Numbered from the stretch's first letter, positions 8,225 through 16,750 are shown. The stretch: DNA of 64,000 nucleotides from an uncultured Pelagibacteraceae bacterium (GCA_902589505.1 CACITE010000006.1:1-64000), one strand, 5' to 3'. The notes: generated from the sequence alone by a model not told the origin. Numbers and translations are program-made.

Positions 8225-8955
8225 GGGTTATTTATAGATTTTTGTAGATTTTGTGCAATAACGAGACACTCTTTATCTAAAACTCCGTTAATTAGTCCTT
8301 TTCTATAGTGTCTTTGAAAAGCCTTCAAAGTTTTAACATAAAACGTCTTGTTTGTTGGAGAAAAACAATACCCAATTTTTTTTAAATATTTTACAAATTT
8401 TTTTTTATCTTTCGTTTTATCTATCTTAACTTTTCTTAATCTTTTTAATGAATTAAGTTTTTGACAATGCCAAATTCCAATATTTTTTTTAGCTAATTTT
8501 GACCAAGGGAATTTTTCACCTGGATCAATTTTTCTTTGTGGAGCCACATCAGAGTGACCAACAACATTTTTACTTTTTATTTTATATTTTTTAATTAATT
8601 TTTTACAAATATTTATTAAACTCAATAATTGTCGCTTTTTAAAGCTTGTATAACCAAATTTATGTCCTTTATTAACCAGTTCAATACCAATAGAATTTTT
8701 ATTTATGTTCTTATATCCTCCCCAGCATGATTTTCCCGCATGCCAGGCAGTCATGTGATCAGGTACCATTCTGTAAATTTTTCCACTTTGATTTATTAAA
8801 TAGTGGCTGCTAACTTTTGATTGTGGATTGCTTAGTCTAAGTAGAGATTCACGTTCAGATTGCATTCCTGTATAGTGTATTACAATTATCTTTATTGAAT
8901 TAGCTGTTCTTTTGTTTTGATCAAAATTTGGAGAGTAATAACTGTTTATTTTCAT
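8221..8955 (-). CDS. N-acetylmuramoyl-L-alanine amidase, AmpD/AmiD family
   Basis: A zinc amidase that cleaves the MurNAc-L-Ala bond of peptidoglycan or its turnover fragments. The 244 residues hold an Amidase_2 domain with expected zinc-ligand regions: IIVIHYTG (His about 27), TAWHAGKS (about 69-76), SIGIELVN (about 88-95) and VVGHSDVAPQRKIDPGEKF (about 131-149). A C-terminal segment of about 70 residues resembles a peptidoglycan-binding domain (TLKAFQRHYRKGLINGVLD). I see no signal peptide or lipobox, so a cytoplasmic recycling role like AmpD is possible, although the two-domain layout is closer to AmiD. It is divergent from mlaA and directly upstream of rnpB. Confidence 0.85.
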   Translation of the reverse strand: MKINSYYSPNFDQNKRTANSIKIIVIHYTGMQSERESLLRLSNPQSKVSSHYLINQSGKIYRMVPDHMTAWHAGKSCWGGYKNINKNSIGIELVNKGHKFGYTSFKKRQLLSLINICKKLIKKYKIKSKNVVGHSDVAPQRKIDPGEKFPWSKLAKKNIGIWHCQKLNSLKRLRKVKIDKTKDKKKFVKYLKKIGYCFSPTNKTFYVKTLKAFQRHYRKGLINGVLDKECLVIAQNLQKSINNP

Positions 8956-9057
8956 CTTGATAACATTTCACCAAAAACTTATAAATACAACCTAATGTTG
9001 TCTTAATTTATCTGTTTACTGTTAGTAGATAATATATATAGCATTAGAATTGAACAA

Positions 9058-9861
9058 ATGATTAAAAAGATTTTGTATGTACTGGCTATTTCGCTATTAC
9101 TTATGCATCCAGCTAACGCTGGATCTGAAGGAAGCGAAGATTTAAGCAAATCTGCTTCTTCAACAAAAGAATGTTTTGAAGGAGTAAGTAGAGCTATGTT
9201 TAAATTAAATCATGGACTGGACAAAGCAATATTTAAACCAATAGCAAAAGGCTATAGAGCGCTACCAGCTCCAGTAAGACAAGGTACTGGAAATGCGGTT
9301 GATAACTTACGTTCACTTCTAACTATTTCAAATAATGTCTTACAAGGGGAGTTTGGTAGAGCAGGAAATACTGCTGTGCGTTTTGGTATAAATACGACTG
9401 CAGGTATTTTAGGAATTTTTGATCCAGCTACAAAATTAGGTTTTGAAGATCAAGGTAAAGAAGATTTTGGACAAACTTTGGGAGCATGGGGAGCTGAAAG
9501 CGGTTGTTACTTTGTTTTGCCAATTTTAGGTCCTACAACAGTAAGAGATGCTGTTGGTTTGGTTGGAAATACAATTTTAGATCCAGTTTATCAAATTACT
9601 CATAACACAGAAATAAATAATGGTGTCGTAGGTAACAGCAACTACTCTGAACACAACTATTATTATTATAGAGGAACTGGCGCCGTAGATTTTAGAGCAA
9701 AAAATATTGAATCTTGGGACAGCCTTGAAGAAAACTCTATTGATCTTTATGCTTCACTGAAAAGTTTGTATTTACAAAATAGAAAACAAAAAATAGCAAA
9801 CTCAAAATCAACAATTGAGACCCAAGACGATAGTGATTGGGAAGAAATAGATACTAATTAA
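9058..9861 (+). CDS. mlaA: MlaA (VacJ), outer-membrane phospholipid-removal protein
   Basis: MlaA extracts mislocalised phospholipids from the outer leaflet of the outer membrane and passes them to MlaC. The 267-residue protein has an N-terminal secretion signal ending near ANA (about 22) and the MlaA core: AMFKLNHGLDKAIFKPIAKGY, AVDNLRSLLTISNNVLQGEF, GILGIFDPATKLGF and DFGQTLGAWG. No cysteine follows the signal region (the first is near residue 38), so it does not look like a lipoprotein, unlike E. coli VacJ. mlaC follows 18 nt later; the inner-membrane transporter genes mlaFEDB are not in this window. Confidence 0.92.
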   Translation: MIKKILYVLAISLLLMHPANAGSEGSEDLSKSASSTKECFEGVSRAMFKLNHGLDKAIFKPIAKGYRALPAPVRQGTGNAVDNLRSLLTISNNVLQGEFGRAGNTAVRFGINTTAGILGIFDPATKLGFEDQGKEDFGQTLGAWGAESGCYFVLPILGPTTVRDAVGLVGNTILDPVYQITHNTEINNGVVGNSNYSEHNYYYYRGTGAVDFRAKNIESWDSLEENSIDLYASLKSLYLQNRKQKIANSKSTIETQDDSDWEEIDTN

Positions 9862-9879
9862 TTTAAAAAAATAAATTTT

Positions 9880-10473
9880 ATGAAAAAAAATTTTTTCATT
9901 ATTATTTTTTTTATTTTTAGCTCAACTCAAGAAAGCTTTGCTTATAGCAGCGATCCAAAACAATTTATTCAGGAAATAGTAAACGAAGCAAAAGAAGTTC
10001 TCACAGATTCAAATACAAAAGAATTCAAAACAAAAAAACTTTCGGAAATGGCTTTAAAAACTGTAGATATCAAAGGTATAGCTTATTACACTTTGGGTAG
10101 TTACAGAAAAGATCTTAATGATGAGCAGCTGAAAGAATATTTAAATTTATTTGAAAAATATTTTTTAAAGAGTTTTACTTCAAGACTAACCGATTATTCT
10201 GACCCAAAAATAGATGTTCTTTCAGCAGAAATTTTAAATCCAAAATACACAATAGTTAAAAGTCTACTACTTGCTACTGACAAAAAACCTGAGGTTAATA
10301 TTGAATGGAGAGTTTATACAAAAAATCCAGATAACCCTTTAATTAGAGATTTAATTATAGAAGGCTTAAGCTTAGCCAGAACGCAGAAAGAAGAGTTTGC
10401 TTCTGTAATTCAAGCAAACAATGGCGATGTAACCAAACTATTTGTAACGTTAAAAGAATTTATAAACAAATAA
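9880..10473 (+). CDS. mlaC: MlaC, periplasmic phospholipid carrier
   Basis: Periplasmic shuttle that moves phospholipids between MlaA and the MlaFEDB complex. The 197 residues comprise a cleavable signal peptide (hydrophobic Phe/Ile stretch, cleavage about 22) followed by the MlaC/Ttg2D domain. Recognisable parts are the MALKTVDIKGIAYYTLGSYRK region, LNLFEKYFLKSFTSRL and the WRVY beta strand. It directly follows mlaA with a short spacer, indicating one operon. Length is normal for the family. Confidence 0.9.
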   Translation: MKKNFFIIIFFIFSSTQESFAYSSDPKQFIQEIVNEAKEVLTDSNTKEFKTKKLSEMALKTVDIKGIAYYTLGSYRKDLNDEQLKEYLNLFEKYFLKSFTSRLTDYSDPKIDVLSAEILNPKYTIVKSLLLATDKKPEVNIEWRVYTKNPDNPLIRDLIIEGLSLARTQKEEFASVIQANNGDVTKLFVTLKEFINK

Positions 10474-10490
10474 TTTATTAATACTTTTTT

Positions 10491-11474
10491 GTGGAAGAAA
10501 AATCTAGAATTCTAAAAAAAGCAGATAGTGATAAATCGAGACCAGTCTCTTTTAAAGATTCATTTGGGGGTAGTGAAAGTCAACTAAGATTATTATTAAA
10601 ATATTTACCTGACGAAAGCTTTAAAGATATAAATCTTATTTTAAATAACACAAATCACGATCTTATAGAAAAAGACAAAATTAATGTACTATGGATGCAT
10701 CATTTTGTAAATCAACAAGAAGCTAAAAACTTAGGCTCTAAAGATTTTACAGATAAGTTAGATTGGATTGTATACAATTCTAATTGGAATCTTAAACATC
10801 ATATAAATTATTTTCATGTGCCGCAAAATAAATCTGTGGTAATTAGAAATGCTATAGAAAAAATTAATTTTGTTACAAAACCCACTGACAAGATCAGTCT
10901 AATTTATCACACTACCCCTTGGAGAGGATTAAAAATTTTATTAAAAGTTTTCAAAAATTTAAATTTAAAAAATGTAGAACTAGATGTTTGTTCGTCTACA
11001 ATAATTTATGGAAAAAAATTTGATTCTGTGCTTGGAAAAAATTATGAAGATCTTTTTAATGAATGTAAAAATACTAAAAATGTCAATTATTTTGGCTTTT
11101 TAGAAAATCAAAAAATAATAGAGAAATTAAAAAAAGTTCATATTTTCGCTCATCCAAGCATTTGGCCAGAGACAAGCTGTATAGCAGCTATTGAGTCAAT
11201 GGCAGCAGGCTGTGAGGTTGTGACTACAAATCTCGGTGCTCTTATTGAAACATGTTCCCCATATGGAACAATAATTAATTTTGAAAAAAAACCTGAAGAT
11301 TTAGAAAAAAAATACAGCGAAGCGCTTTTAGATAGTATTCAAAATTTTTGGTCTGAAAAAACGCAAAAAAAATTAAAATTACAAAGAGAAACTATTAACG
11401 CCACATATTCGTGGGATGTTAGATCTGTAGAGTGGAAAAACTTTTTTAACAAAATAAGAAAGCTCAGAAAATAA
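10491..11474 (+). CDS. Glycosyltransferase, GT4-like
   Basis: A 327-residue nucleotide-sugar glycosyltransferase with a GT-B fold. The C-terminal half shows the family signature HPSIWPETSCIAAIESMAAG (about 224-243) with the two acidic residues of the EX7E motif. The N-terminal half has the FGGSESQLRLLLKYLP acceptor-side region. The start is a GTG at 10491 with no clear ribosome-binding site, and a later start is possible. It follows mlaC by 17 nt and opens the glycosyltransferase block. The sugar donor and acceptor cannot be told from the sequence. Confidence 0.8.
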   Translation: MEEKSRILKKADSDKSRPVSFKDSFGGSESQLRLLLKYLPDESFKDINLILNNTNHDLIEKDKINVLWMHHFVNQQEAKNLGSKDFTDKLDWIVYNSNWNLKHHINYFHVPQNKSVVIRNAIEKINFVTKPTDKISLIYHTTPWRGLKILLKVFKNLNLKNVELDVCSSTIIYGKKFDSVLGKNYEDLFNECKNTKNVNYFGFLENQKIIEKLKKVHIFAHPSIWPETSCIAAIESMAAGCEVVTTNLGALIETCSPYGTIINFEKKPEDLEKKYSEALLDSIQNFWSEKTQKKLKLQRETINATYSWDVRSVEWKNFFNKIRKLRK

Positions 11475-11477
11475 ATT

Positions 11478-12197
11478 TTAATTTATTTTGCTTAACATAT
11501 AATCTAAATTTTTAAGGGCTATTTTATCTCTGTTTTTTATTGCTTCATTTATATTTTTTCCATAACTCGAGATTAATCCATCGTCTTTAAGATGTTTTTT
11601 ATAAATAAGTTGTAATTTATTATTTTCATTTTTTTTTAAATGAGATTGAAGTGAAAAAATTTTTACTTTTTTAACAAAAAAAAGAAAAAATGATATCCAT
11701 AAATCATCATGTATAAATAAATCATCTTTGTTTTTAACAACCTTTTCATAAAATTGATCTATTCCTTTTAAAAAATTAGAATTTATTGCAAATCCATCAG
11801 CTCCTTGACCAACTCCAAAATTTCTTAAGGGGTGAACGTAAAAACTATATGCATTCTCCGGTGCCTTTAAATAAAAATAATTGAATTTTTCAATCATATA
11901 ATCTTCATAAATATGATCATCGTCAGCTAGGACAATGAGAGAATCATTTTTAAATTTATTTAACGATCCTAACAATTTAGTACCGGGTCCAAAATCCTCG
12001 CATCTGTTTACTTCTATCCTTGAATCCTTAAAATTGGGAATTTCACTTTTTTCAATATTTTGTTCAAAACGTTTATATTTGTTGGGTATATTTATAAAAA
12101 TTTTATCTGGTTTAAGGGTTTGCATTAACAAAGATTCTATGGATTTGTTAATATTTTTTAACCTTTTAGGTATTGTGGTGAGTGATACATATATCAT
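11478..12197 (-). CDS. Glycosyltransferase family 2-like protein
   Basis: A 239-residue protein beginning IYVSLTTIPKRLKNINKSIESLL, with a DDD motif in LIVLADDDHIYEDYM (about 90-104) matching the metal-binding DxD of GT-A transferases. Further in, FIHDDLWISFFL resembles the acceptor-binding ED/DD motif. There are no membrane segments, so it probably acts at the cytoplasmic face on a lipid-linked or surface glycan. It ends a few bases from the convergent GT4 gene, and the next minus-strand gene (GT17-like) stops 4 nt upstream of its start, suggesting an operon. Substrate unknown. Confidence 0.7.
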   Translation of the reverse strand: MIYVSLTTIPKRLKNINKSIESLLMQTLKPDKIFINIPNKYKRFEQNIEKSEIPNFKDSRIEVNRCEDFGPGTKLLGSLNKFKNDSLIVLADDDHIYEDYMIEKFNYFYLKAPENAYSFYVHPLRNFGVGQGADGFAINSNFLKGIDQFYEKVVKNKDDLFIHDDLWISFFLFFVKKVKIFSLQSHLKKNENNKLQLIYKKHLKDDGLISSYGKNINEAIKNRDKIALKNLDYMLSKIN

Positions 12198-12201
12198 TTT
12201 A

Positions 12202-13026
12202 TTAATTATTTGATCCGAAATAAAAATTTGGATTCTTTTCCATTATGCTCAACAAATCTTTTGGGAAAAAATTTCTTTCTACTTTTCTTGATTTTGTATT
12301 TCTGTGAAATAAATCAGCTCCAGTACGTTGACAAAGCTCGATATGTTCGCGATTTTTAAATTTATCATTATTATGCTCTGAATGGGCGTATGATTCAATT
12401 TTTTCTTTAACTCTTTCGTAACCACCGAATGAAGAGAAGCTCCATCCAGCATCCGTAAAATAAGATATTCTATTTCTTAATGTTCTAAATTTTTGAGGAG
12501 ATTGCTCGTTGCAAGTTTTAATAGTTGTAACAATACTACCTCTCCAGCTCTCTAAACGTAAGTAATTACAATCCAAATGAAATAAATATTGTTCTAGAGC
12601 TACTGGAGCTATTTTTTGGAAATCAGAAGATATTATACATTTAAGCTTTTTTAAAGATGGTATTTCATCTAAATCACTAATTACTAAAATATCTTTTTCA
12701 GAAAATTGTTGGCAAGCTTTTTTTATATAATTTCTTTGAAAGTTTTCTATTCTCCAAAAGTCATCTCCCTTTATATCATCAATAATCCAAGATTCTTCAT
12801 TTTTAATTTCTTCAAGATTTATATTGAGCTGGTGATATTGAATTTTATGTGAAAATTCTTTTAAGTTATTTTTTAAAACTTTTGGAAAGTTCCACTCTTT
12901 TTTTTTACCAGTAAAAGTAATGTTAGATTCAATTACAACAAAATAATCAACGATTGAATTAAGATATTTTAATCTTAATTCCACTAATTCCTTTTCGTTA
13001 AAATAGGTAAAAGCATCTATAAGCAT
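12202..13026 (-). CDS. Glycosyltransferase family 17-like protein, copy B
   Basis: A 274-residue protein resembling GT17 (the beta-1,4-mannosyl-glycoprotein N-acetylglucosaminyltransferase family). It starts MLIDAFTYFNEKELVELR, the family opening, and carries the DxD-type motif ISDLDEIPS (about 115-123). DAGWSFSSFGG follows near 195, with a His-containing region (YAHSEHNN) after it. The neighbour at 13053-13886 is a clear paralogue of the same length with the same motifs, so this is a tandem duplication. GT17 proteins in bacteria occur in surface-glycan loci; the real donor and acceptor are not evident. Confidence 0.8.
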   Translation of the reverse strand: MLIDAFTYFNEKELVELRLKYLNSIVDYFVVIESNITFTGKKKEWNFPKVLKNNLKEFSHKIQYHQLNINLEEIKNEESWIIDDIKGDDFWRIENFQRNYIKKACQQFSEKDILVISDLDEIPSLKKLKCIISSDFQKIAPVALEQYLFHLDCNYLRLESWRGSIVTTIKTCNEQSPQKFRTLRNRISYFTDAGWSFSSFGGYERVKEKIESYAHSEHNNDKFKNREHIELCQRTGADLFHRNTKSRKVERNFFPKDLLSIMEKNPNFYFGSNN

Positions 13027-13052
13027 AATAATAACTATATATAAGTTAATAA

Positions 13053-13886
13053 CTAAATAGTAGCACTTGTGTTAAAATAAAAATTTGGATTTTCTTCCAT
13101 CAATTTTAACAAGTCTTTTGGAAAAAAATTTCTTTCTACTTTTTTTTTTTTAACTTTTCTATTAAATAAATCCGCTCCTGTTTCCATGCACTTTTTTAAG
13201 TGTGTTTCGTTTTTATATATTTCCTTATTATATTCTTCATGACAAAAAGATTCGAGTTTTTCTCTTACTCTTTTTATACCTCCAAAAGAAGAGAAGCTCC
13301 ATCCAGCATCATTAAAACGAGATATTCTATCTTTATAATCACGAAATGTTTGGGGTTCATATTTTTCAATTAGTTGTTTCGTTATCACAACGCTTCCTAT
13401 CCATTGATTTAAATCTAAATAATTACAATTAAGATGAAATAACGATTGTCCAAAAGCAATAGGTGCAATTGATTTAAAATCGCAAGACTTTATAAAACTT
13501 ATTTTATCTTTGGAAGGTATTTCATCTAAATCACTAATAATTATCACATCATCAGAGGTTGAAAATTTTTTGTAAGCTTCTTTCAAAAAATTTCTTTGCA
13601 TAGTTTCTATCCTCCATGAACGGCCTAATGTTTTTCCAACATATCTGGGACTTTTTTCTGCCTCTGCCTTGTCAAGATCTACTTTCATTTGATGATATTG
13701 AATTTTTTTAGAAAAATCCTTTAGCTTGCTTTTTTGTATTTCGGGAAAATTCCAATTTTTATTTTTACCAGTATGTGTGCAGTCTGCTTCAACAATTAAA
13801 AAGCAATCAACTATATCGTTAAGATATTTTATTCTCAATTCCACTAACTCTTTTTCATTTAAAAATGTAAAAGCATCTATAATCAT
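13053..13886 (-). CDS. Glycosyltransferase family 17-like protein, copy A
   Basis: A 277-residue paralogue of the gene immediately downstream. Shared elements in the same order are DAFTFLNEKELVELRIKYLN at the N-terminus, KIQYHQ near 62, ISDLDEIPS near 118, FNDAGWSFSSFGG near 193, GADLFNRK, and VERNFFPKDLLKLMEENP near the end. By eye more than half of the aligned positions are identical. Divergence is concentrated around 70-85 and 140-170, as expected if the two transfer to different acceptors. It is the first gene of a minus-strand trio of glycosyltransferases. Confidence 0.8.
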   Translation of the reverse strand: MIIDAFTFLNEKELVELRIKYLNDIVDCFLIVEADCTHTGKNKNWNFPEIQKSKLKDFSKKIQYHQMKVDLDKAEAEKSPRYVGKTLGRSWRIETMQRNFLKEAYKKFSTSDDVIIISDLDEIPSKDKISFIKSCDFKSIAPIAFGQSLFHLNCNYLDLNQWIGSVVITKQLIEKYEPQTFRDYKDRISRFNDAGWSFSSFGGIKRVREKLESFCHEEYNKEIYKNETHLKKCMETGADLFNRKVKKKKVERNFFPKDLLKLMEENPNFYFNTSATI

Positions 13887-13994
13887 AGTATCACTATAGT
13901 GTATTCATTGTTAATTTAAACTTGGAAATTTAAAAATTGCATTCTAAAAAAATAATCTTGTTTTATTTAATGTATAAACCTATAAAATTAATTT

Positions 13995-14874
13995 ATGAAG
14001 CCAATTAAAATTTCAATATTAGGAGCAGAAGGATATACTTGTCAAATACCAAGAATTAGGGAGGGTGTAAAAGACCTAGGGCATATTCTATCCGAAGAAT
14101 CTCCTGATTTAATATACGCTAATGATCCTACTGGCTATAAAAGAGCAATGATTTTAAAAAAAAAAGTTTCCTGATTCCTATTTAATATTTAACTTCTTGG
14201 ATGTTCCTTGGCATATACCAAATGTTGAAAAACAAACAAAACTTTTGGTTGAACATTTTTTATCTAAAGCTGATGCTATCTCCGTTATAAGTTTTAAAGT
14301 AAAAAAAGACTTATCAAATTTTTTAGATAAAAAAATAGACGTAATTTATAATCCAATTAAAGATGTATTTTTTGATCAAAGTATTAAGAAAAATAATCCC
14401 TTTATTTATATTGGCAGAGCAAACGATCCGATTAAAAGAATTAATTTGGTGAAAGAAAGCCTTTCAAAAATAAAAAATGGTATTGAAGAAATTAAAATTT
14501 GTGGTTCTGAAAATCCTAACTTTGGAAATTTTTTAGGAGTTGTTCCTGATTCTGAGCTCAACAAACTATATAATTCGAGCAAATTTGTTTTATTGCCTTC
14601 AAAAGCCGAAGGCATTGGTTTGCCGATGATTGAAGGAATGATATGTGGCTCGATTCCAATTACATGCTCTGACAATTTAACTGCAAAAGAATTTTCACCT
14701 GCTAAATTCATATGTGACCCAAATGCTGAATCTATTGTAAATAAAATAGAAGAGCTTGATAAAGATTATGATAGTAATAGAAAAATAGCTTTAAAAATGG
14801 GTGAAAAATACAAAGTACAATTTGACAAAAAAAATATTGTAAAAAATATTTTGAATATATTTAATTCCAAATAA
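13995..14874 (+). CDS. Glycosyltransferase, GT4-like (frameshifted at an A10 tract)
   Basis: The frame opens at ATG 13995 (MKPIKISILGAEGYTCQIPRIREG) and stops after KKKVS at a TGA near 14172. The remaining 225 or so residues are in another frame and start inside the fold (SYLIFNFLDVPWHIPNVEKQ). The frames meet at a run of ten A (14156-14165). With nine A the reading is continuous through KKFPDSYLIFNFLDVPW, giving a protein of about 292 residues. The C-terminal half has a good GT4 signature, LLPSKAEGIGLPMIEGM. The gene runs divergently from the GT17 pair and 7 nt ahead of the DUF5672 gene. Either an indel error or a phase-variable or slippage-decoded gene. Confidence 0.75.
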
Positions 14875-14881
14875 AAAAATT

Positions 14882-15583
14882 ATGAAAAAAAAATTAAACT
14901 TGCCCAACGTTACACTTTTAGCAGCAACTACCTCTGAAGTAGACGAAGCTCAAATATCAATGAGAATATCTTTGCATAACATTAGATTTGGCTCTGCTAA
15001 ATTGCTTTGTTCTTCTGGTCCAAAAAAAAAATATCCAGACATTCAATACATCTCAATACCACCAATGAATAGTGTTGATGATTATAATCGAATGATTTTT
15101 CAAAATTTACATAAATATTTTGACACCTCTCATTGCTTAATTGTACAAGCCGACAGTTTTGTTGTGAACTCTCATCTTTGGCAAGATGAATTTCTTAAAT
15201 TTGACTACATTGGTGGACCTTGGCCAAATAAGATTCAAGTTAACCCTAATTTAGTTTTACATTTAGAAAAAAATCCTGTGGGCAACGGAGGTTTTTCTCT
15301 ACGAAGCAGAAAACTAGCTGAAGCTACTTCAAAATTCGACTTTGACTCTTTGAACTTTCCAATGAAAGCTGAAGATGTTGTTATTTGTTATTTCCTTTAT
15401 CAAAAAATGATAGATAGCGGGGTTCGATTTGCACCCCCAGAGCTAGCTGCTCAATTTTCTATGGAAAATGTAGATCAACTTTATGGACAAAATGTAGATT
15501 CAGTATTTGGCTTTCACGGTAAACATCTTAGAGAATATTTTATGAAAAAATATGTTCTGCGTGCTGCAATTGGAGAGTGGTAA
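14882..15583 (+). CDS. DUF5672 family protein, probable glycosyltransferase-like
   Basis: A 233-residue protein with the features of DUF5672: LIVQADSFVVNSHLWQDEFL (about 84-103), FDYIGGPWP (about 105-113), VGNGGFSLRSRKL (about 132-144) and a late AEDVVICYFL. Members are found in polysaccharide loci and their layout suggests a GT-A glycosyltransferase, with QAD as a DxD-like site. The biochemical role is not established. It lies between a GT4-like gene and a DUF1989 gene with 4-8 nt spacers, so it is probably cotranscribed with them. Confidence 0.7.
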   Translation: MKKKLNLPNVTLLAATTSEVDEAQISMRISLHNIRFGSAKLLCSSGPKKKYPDIQYISIPPMNSVDDYNRMIFQNLHKYFDTSHCLIVQADSFVVNSHLWQDEFLKFDYIGGPWPNKIQVNPNLVLHLEKNPVGNGGFSLRSRKLAEATSKFDFDSLNFPMKAEDVVICYFLYQKMIDSGVRFAPPELAAQFSMENVDQLYGQNVDSVFGFHGKHLREYFMKKYVLRAAIGEW

Positions 15584-15586
15584 CTT

Positions 15587-16447
15587 ATGAAAAAAATTAA
15601 ATTATCAAAAGAGCCTTCCGACTCTTCGAAAAGGAAAAATAAAAAACCAGTAATATGTTATTCTAATAAAAATTTAAATGTTTCTAATTTTCCAATTTAT
15701 CAAAAAGCCAGAAAATTTCTTAAAGTTATAGATAAAATTATTATACCGCCAAGAGATGCAAAATGTTTTAAAGTTGAAGCCGGGCAATTTTTTAGAATAG
15801 AAAATGTTGAAGGCACGCAAGTAGGAGATTTAAATCTATTTCAAGCTGAGAATTTAGAAGAAAAATTTTATTCGGGCAAAACTAGAGCCCTGCACGGTAC
15901 CCATATATCAACAGGCGATCAGATGTGGAGTTGTTTTCCTTACTTAAGACCGCTAGCAACCGTTACATGGGATACTCTTGATTGGTATGGTTTTGATGAA
16001 GATGGAAGTTCTGTTCATGATGTAATAGGAACTAGGTGCGACCCCTACACTTCAAAATTACTAAAAGGTAACGATTACCATTATTGTTGTCATTCAAATT
16101 TAATAAGAGCTTTGGTAAAAGAAAAAAGTATAAAAATTAGTGAAGCTGAAAATCTTATACATGATGTGTTAAATGTTTTTATGTGCACCGGATTTACTAA
16201 AGATACTCACGAGTATTTTATGAAATCAAGTCCAGCAAGACCAGGAGATTATATTGAGTTTTTTGCAGAAACAAATTTACTTGGAGTATTATCATCTTGC
16301 CCAGGTGGTGATTGCGGTTCTAAACATTCTTCTGATGATGTGCAATGCTATCCTCTTAAAGTTACAACCTTTTCAACTTCTATCGAACATCTCAAAGGAT
16401 GGTCTCCACCTTTAGTTTCGTCATATAATAAAAAACACGGTTTTTAA
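15587..16447 (+). CDS. DUF1989 (urea-carboxylase-associated) family protein
   Basis: A 286-residue protein matching DUF1989, named for partners of urea carboxylase or urea amidolyase. Visible family elements are VEAGQFFRIENVEGTQVGDLN (about 65-84), ALHGTHISTGDQMWS (about 102-116), HDVIGTRCDPY and the Cys-rich SSCPGGDCGS (about 245-254). The last contains likely metal-binding cysteines. Homologues act in urea and carboxyguanidine breakdown, but no urea carboxylase or amidolyase gene is nearby. It instead ends a run of glycosyltransferase genes, so its function here is unclear. Confidence 0.75.
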   Translation: MKKIKLSKEPSDSSKRKNKKPVICYSNKNLNVSNFPIYQKARKFLKVIDKIIIPPRDAKCFKVEAGQFFRIENVEGTQVGDLNLFQAENLEEKFYSGKTRALHGTHISTGDQMWSCFPYLRPLATVTWDTLDWYGFDEDGSSVHDVIGTRCDPYTSKLLKGNDYHYCCHSNLIRALVKEKSIKISEAENLIHDVLNVFMCTGFTKDTHEYFMKSSPARPGDYIEFFAETNLLGVLSSCPGGDCGSKHSSDDVQCYPLKVTTFSTSIEHLKGWSPPLVSSYNKKHGF

Positions 16448-16457
16448 TAACAAAAGA

Positions 16458-16534
16458 TGGTGGGCCCGCCAGGATTCGAACCTGGGACCAATACATTATG
16501 AGTGTACTGCTCTAACCAGCTGAGCTACAGGCCC
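16458..16534 (-). tRNA. tRNA with CAT anticodon, probably tRNA-Ile2 (possibly elongator Met)
   Basis: A 77-nt cloverleaf: acceptor GGGCCTG pairs with CGGGCCC, the D-arm is GCTCAGCTGGTTAGAGC, the anticodon stem GTACA/TGTAT encloses CTCATAA (anticodon CAT), the T-arm holds GGTTCGAATCC, and the ACCA end is encoded. G1-C72 rules out an initiator. C4-G69 and C5-G68 are the pairs recognised by TilS in E. coli tRNA-Ile2, where C34 becomes lysidine and reads AUA. This favours Ile2 over Met. Confidence 0.9.
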
Positions 16535-16609
16535 TGTATAATTAATATTGTTTTTACAAGCAAATTGAAACAAGTTCAAGATTCGAGTATCCTTATCTGA
16601 GATCAAATT

Positions 16610-16732
16610 ATGAGTGAAGAGCATAAAATGACAAAAAAAGATAAACTGGTATTAGGGATAACACTAGCAGCAATTTTTGTAGGAGTGTTTGGTTTAGGTT
16701 TTGTGGGAGTGTTATTCAATTTATCAAGTTAA
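16610..16732 (+). CDS. Small single-pass membrane protein (40 residues)
   Basis: ATG at 16610 to TAA at 16730-16732 encodes a 40-residue peptide: a charged N-terminus (MSEEHKMTKKDK) followed by one hydrophobic helix of about 24 residues rich in Gly, Val and Phe, ending LFNLSS. A positively charged cytoplasmic flank and uncharged tail fit an Nin-Cout membrane peptide. It lies alone between the tRNA (divergent) and the convergent oxygenase gene. No function recognised. Codon choice and the clean topology favour a real gene. Confidence 0.55.
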   Translation: MSEEHKMTKKDKLVLGITLAAIFVGVFGLGFVGVLFNLSS

Positions 16733-16750
16733 ACAATTTCTAAGAAAATA

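Noticed and set aside
13892-13901. CACTATAGTG palindrome upstream of GT17 copy A
   Set aside because: Only 10 bp, no extension of symmetry and no regulator gene nearby; chance is likely.
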